Source: Nemertoderma westbladi (taxonomy: Eukaryota > Xenacoelomorpha > Nemertodermatida > Nemertodermatidae). From it: 64,000 nt of DNA. A program made the translations under genes and the position numbers. Location of the stretch: positions 1-64,000 of the forward strand of contig JAUCBJ010000644.1 of the NCBI GenBank assembly GCA_032718475.1. The letters run 5' to 3'. Shown here one piece after another: positions 61,141 to 64,000 of this stretch; positions within the stretch are counted from its first letter, which is position 1, and every line of letters begins with the position of its first letter. The notes below the pieces were generated by a model. It had not been told where the DNA came from, made no database searches, and saw only the letters and a program-made list of their open reading frames with translations.

Positions 61141-64000
61141 ATGTCTGATACTAAGCAGAACCTGTCAGACAGTATATTAGATGTAACTATCTGCGACTCA
61201 GATAGAGGCGTAGAACCTTCTGGTCGTAAGTTCAGTTCACCTCCCACTGTGAGGAAAGTCATCCCTCCAGTAGTAATAACAGAACCTAGGCTAGTCCAAC
61301 ATCGTAGGTCTATCATAGGCACCCGAGCTCAGGTCAAGCGGGACCAAGAAGCAGCGGAACAGCAACAACCCGCGAGTCAAGAACTTATACCTCAGCGGCC
61401 CAGCAGCTCCAGTAGTGAGGATACTGTAGAGCTGACACCCGAGCGCGGAGCAGAGATGACGGATGCGGCTTATACGGATCCCCTTCTCATCCTTCCTGCA
61501 GCCGTACTCACTAGGTTATTGATCGCGGTGGAAGAACACCAGATCGATTGGGCGAGAAGTCAACGGTCAAAGAGAGATAGTTACGCGGGATACACGAGTG
61601 AAGAACTGAAGTCTATTGTCAAGTCGCAATGGAACTTCCCCGGACCCGGACTCCCGTTTGATTTATCAGAAGCTGCCTGGGAAGACATACACCGGATGGG
61701 AGTAGCCAAGGAAACCATCGATCCAGCTGTATGGAAGAGGTCCGCAGCCGGATACGCACAGGGATTCTTCAGCTCTATGGAGCGAGTAGAAAGACAACTG
61801 TTTAAACAACCTCAAGGACCTCAAGAGCAGGGACAGCTGCTTTATCAAGTTAGAGAAAGAGTTCTGCGAATTAGGCTAATCTTATCCGCCTTTGAGGAGG
61901 CTTCTAAAAGAAGACAAGACACGTCGTTGCAAGTTGCCGTAAAGACTTGGTTTCAAAGGGTGAATCTCCAAGTTCAAGGAACAGCTCAGTGGAAAGCTCA
62001 GCTGGAGGAGCGATCAACCCATGGAGAATCAACAGACGCCACTTTTTCCCAAGTGGAAAGTGAAGCGACGGCAGAGAAACCACATAAGAGGGATGCCATT
62101 GACATCTATCTGTCAGACTATCAGCGTTTTTTAGGTGATGACGAGTTGAGGAGAAGGTTAGAGGGACTTAGCCCTAATAGCGAAGGAACCAAGCTTGTGT
62201 TGGATGCCATCGATGTGGAAATGAGGGCTGCGAATCAGGCTAAATTTGATGAACAACTCCGCCTGACACGAGTCCAAGAAGAACAAGTAAAGAAAAAACG
62301 TATAGAAGACAGAAAGAAAGCAGCAGTGGTAGCTGCAGAAGCAGAAAGAAAAGTGGCAGCGGCAGAGGCAGCAGCAGAGGCAAAAGCGGCAGCGGCAGCG
62401 GCAGAGGCAAAAGCGGCAGCGGCAGAGGCAAAGGCGGCAGAGGCAGCGGCAGAGGCAAAGGCGGCAGAGGCAGCGGCAGAAGCAAAGGCGACCTTGGCAG
62501 AAGCAGCAGCTGAAAGAAAGGCGGCAGAGGCAGTGGCAGAAGCAGAACGGAGAGCGACTGAAGAAACCACCCAGTTAGAATTGGAAAACATTCAGGAGAA
62601 TCAAGACTGCATAAATAAACAGTTAACGGCTAGCAATATGCAGATGATGGATCGATCTACTCCCAAAAGACAGGGATATACATCATCGGAGGAAGGCGAT
62701 ACCACTGATACTGAAGGCAAAGGAAATAGATCTCGTCTAAGCAGACGTAAAAGAACATTCCACCGTCAGAAATTGCCTGATTTGCCTCCAGCTGTTAGAA
62801 GGCAACTAAATAACACCAACTTAGGTAGTACAGAGCCCACAGACCAAATAATTAAAATAGAAAGACTCCCTACTATAGTAGATGAGCCTGAAATAATTAG
62901 GCCTGTTCTTGAAATCACCCCTTCGGTGATAGACATACCTGTGCTCACTGAAGTTACCTCTAAATTCCCTCTGCATAGCACTAAGCTACCTGTGCCCAGT
63001 AGAACTGCCCAGGAGACAGTTCAAGTCCTGGACCCCGAGCGAAATATTCATAATTTGTCGCCCGTTGTCCCTCGTCCGCCCGCTACAACGTTGGCGATTC
63101 CCGCTTCGGCGGTCGAATGGGTGGACGAGAGACGGCGGACTGTCCAGCAATTCAAGGGCACAGTAAGGGAAAGTAGGCTAGAGTTGCAAGAAGTGCAGCA
63201 AAGTATCGTGCTCGAACGCGATAAATTAGTAAATACCCAAAAGGGTATACCACCACCCTCTGTAACAATGTGTCAACCTGTTAGGTCTGAAGTATCGCAT
63301 GCGCAAGGTGTGGAGCCTACACGCATATATACTGCTAGCGAAGTAGAAACTCCTATAGTGAACCCTATTAAGGGTAATTATAGACCTGTTGATAATGACA
63401 TTCCCTATAGACCTGATCATAATCCGAGAAATTTATATACCGATAATTCGATATTAAATAACACGATGGCCCAAGAAAGTTTTACGCGTCAAATGGCTAG
63501 AACCGAAGCCCGGCAAGCGGTGAAGGTGGGAGAGATCGTCAAGTTCAATGGAGATGAGATGAAATGGTTACCTTTTAATGAATATTACAAAGATAACATA
63601 CAAAACTCTGTACTATCTAATGGAGAGAAACTTAGATTCCTCATCGAGTGCTTGGAAGGATCTCCCAAGTCAATGGCGTTAAAATTTATTGGACATCCAG
63701 ATGGATTAAGACAAGTTTGGGATACACTAAACATCAGGTATGGTAATAGGACTAACATAGCTAGGTATTTATATGCGAAATTAATGGCGCCCCGAAAGTT
63801 TCTTAGCAGCGGGATTATAGAGTTTTCCGATGAGATTCAGGAGATCTGTAGACAACTAGATTGGTTAGGTAAGTCTCATGAATACCAGAATTCTATGGTT
63901 GTAGGAGCCTTAGCATCTACTTTGCCCAAGGGTGGAGTAGGTACACGCTGGGACAAGAAGGTGTTATATATGATGGAACAACAACGACGAGACCCTACCA
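61141..64000 (+). CDS. BEL/Pao-type retrotransposon gag region, open at the window end
   Basis: An uninterrupted frame of 953 codons starts at the first ATG after an in-frame stop and runs off the right edge. Residues 1-390 are unrecognised. About 395-480 is an Ala/Glu/Lys-rich repeat (AEAKAAEAAAEAKA) expected to form a long helix or coiled coil. About 520-560 is basic. From about 795 to 905 lies KFNGDEMKWLPFNEYYKDNI, FLIECLEGSPKSMA, NIRYGN and later DWLGKSHEYQN. This matches the pattern F-x-G-D-x-x-x-W-x-x-F...L...L-x-G-x-A...R-Y-G-N of the DUF1759 region found in BEL/Pao polyproteins, which is taken as gag-like and forms the RNA-packaging particle. Protease, reverse transcriptase and integrase would lie to the right. 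The very long N-terminal part is unusual. A host gene captured from such an element is a less likely alternative. Confidence 0.75.
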   Translation, partial: MSDTKQNLSDSILDVTICDSDRGVEPSGRKFSSPPTVRKVIPPVVITEPRLVQHRRSIIGTRAQVKRDQEAAEQQQPASQELIPQRPSSSSSEDTVELTPERGAEMTDAAYTDPLLILPAAVLTRLLIAVEEHQIDWARSQRSKRDSYAGYTSEELKSIVKSQWNFPGPGLPFDLSEAAWEDIHRMGVAKETIDPAVWKRSAAGYAQGFFSSMERVERQLFKQPQGPQEQGQLLYQVRERVLRIRLILSAFEEASKRRQDTSLQVAVKTWFQRVNLQVQGTAQWKAQLEERSTHGESTDATFSQVESEATAEKPHKRDAIDIYLSDYQRFLGDDELRRRLEGLSPNSEGTKLVLDAIDVEMRAANQAKFDEQLRLTRVQEEQVKKKRIEDRKKAAVVAAEAERKVAAAEAAAEAKAAAAAAEAKAAAAEAKAAEAAAEAKAAEAAAEAKATLAEAAAERKAAEAVAEAERRATEETTQLELENIQENQDCINKQLTASNMQMMDRSTPKRQGYTSSEEGDTTDTEGKGNRSRLSRRKRTFHRQKLPDLPPAVRRQLNNTNLGSTEPTDQIIKIERLPTIVDEPEIIRPVLEITPSVIDIPVLTEVTSKFPLHSTKLPVPSRTAQETVQVLDPERNIHNLSPVVPRPPATTLAIPASAVEWVDERRRTVQQFKGTVRESRLELQEVQQSIVLERDKLVNTQKGIPPPSVTMCQPVRSEVSHAQGVEPTRIYTASEVETPIVNPIKGNYRPVDNDIPYRPDHNPRNLYTDNSILNNTMAQESFTRQMARTEARQAVKVGEIVKFNGDEMKWLPFNEYYKDNIQNSVLSNGEKLRFLIECLEGSPKSMALKFIGHPDGLRQVWDTLNIRYGNRTNIARYLYAKLMAPRKFLSSGIIEFSDEIQEICRQLDWLGKSHEYQNSMVVGALASTLPKGGVGTRWDKKVLYMMEQQRRDPT

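Noticed and set aside
62235-62591. Ala/Ser-rich and Leu/Pro-rich minus-strand frames
   Set aside because: They are shadows of the Ala/Glu/Lys repeat in the plus-strand gag-like frame.

Overview
The window is from an animal nuclear genome: spliced genes, AT-rich introns, LINE, DNA-transposon and LTR-type mobile DNA, and no operons. The main gene's architecture and the many TAGGCCTA and ACCGGT words suggest a marine invertebrate, perhaps a deuterostome such as an echinoderm, hemichordate or lancelet. The taxon is inferred and uncertain.

The left 49.6 kb is one large minus-strand gene, read here as 43 coding exons from the signal-peptide exon (49566) down to 1249, where it runs off the left edge. 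Every splice phase agrees across the chain, giving 2,116 codons. The product is a secreted cysteine-rich giant: signal peptide, EMI-like domain, three VWD-C8-TIL units, a run of LDL-receptor class A modules, Thr/Pro linkers and three discoidin-like (F5/8C-like) modules. This is the order of the N-terminal half of SCO-spondin, the Reissner-fibre protein. The thrombospondin repeats expected next would lie beyond position 1.

The introns are loaded with tandem arrays: 26-bp (5.36-6.43 kb), 30-bp (9.87-10.22), 36-bp (12.79-15.42), 34-bp palindromic (18.55-18.99), 49-bp (21.3-24.8), 32-bp (25.06-33.3) and 25-bp (46.73-47.48), plus a compound array of about 63 and 100 bp (40.0-44.7, split by a LINE). 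Four of these abut an exon's 5' splice site, and their repeat unit contains that exon's last bases plus the intron's first bases, so each array is a string of copied splice donors. A 51-bp triplication copies a 3' splice site in the same way. This repeated seeding of minisatellites on splice junctions inside one gene is the most unusual feature here.

Mobile DNA is nested in the arrays. An intact 1,105-codon endonuclease/reverse-transcriptase LINE (40.2-43.9 kb) sits inside the compound array, five 3' fragments of the same family are scattered about, and a foldback element sits in the 32-bp array. Upstream of the gene (50-64 kb) the DNA is transposon territory: a palindromic hAT-like element with an 8-bp target duplication, a 2.3-kb element with inverted ends, and, from 61141 to the right edge, an open reading frame with a BEL/Pao-type gag region.
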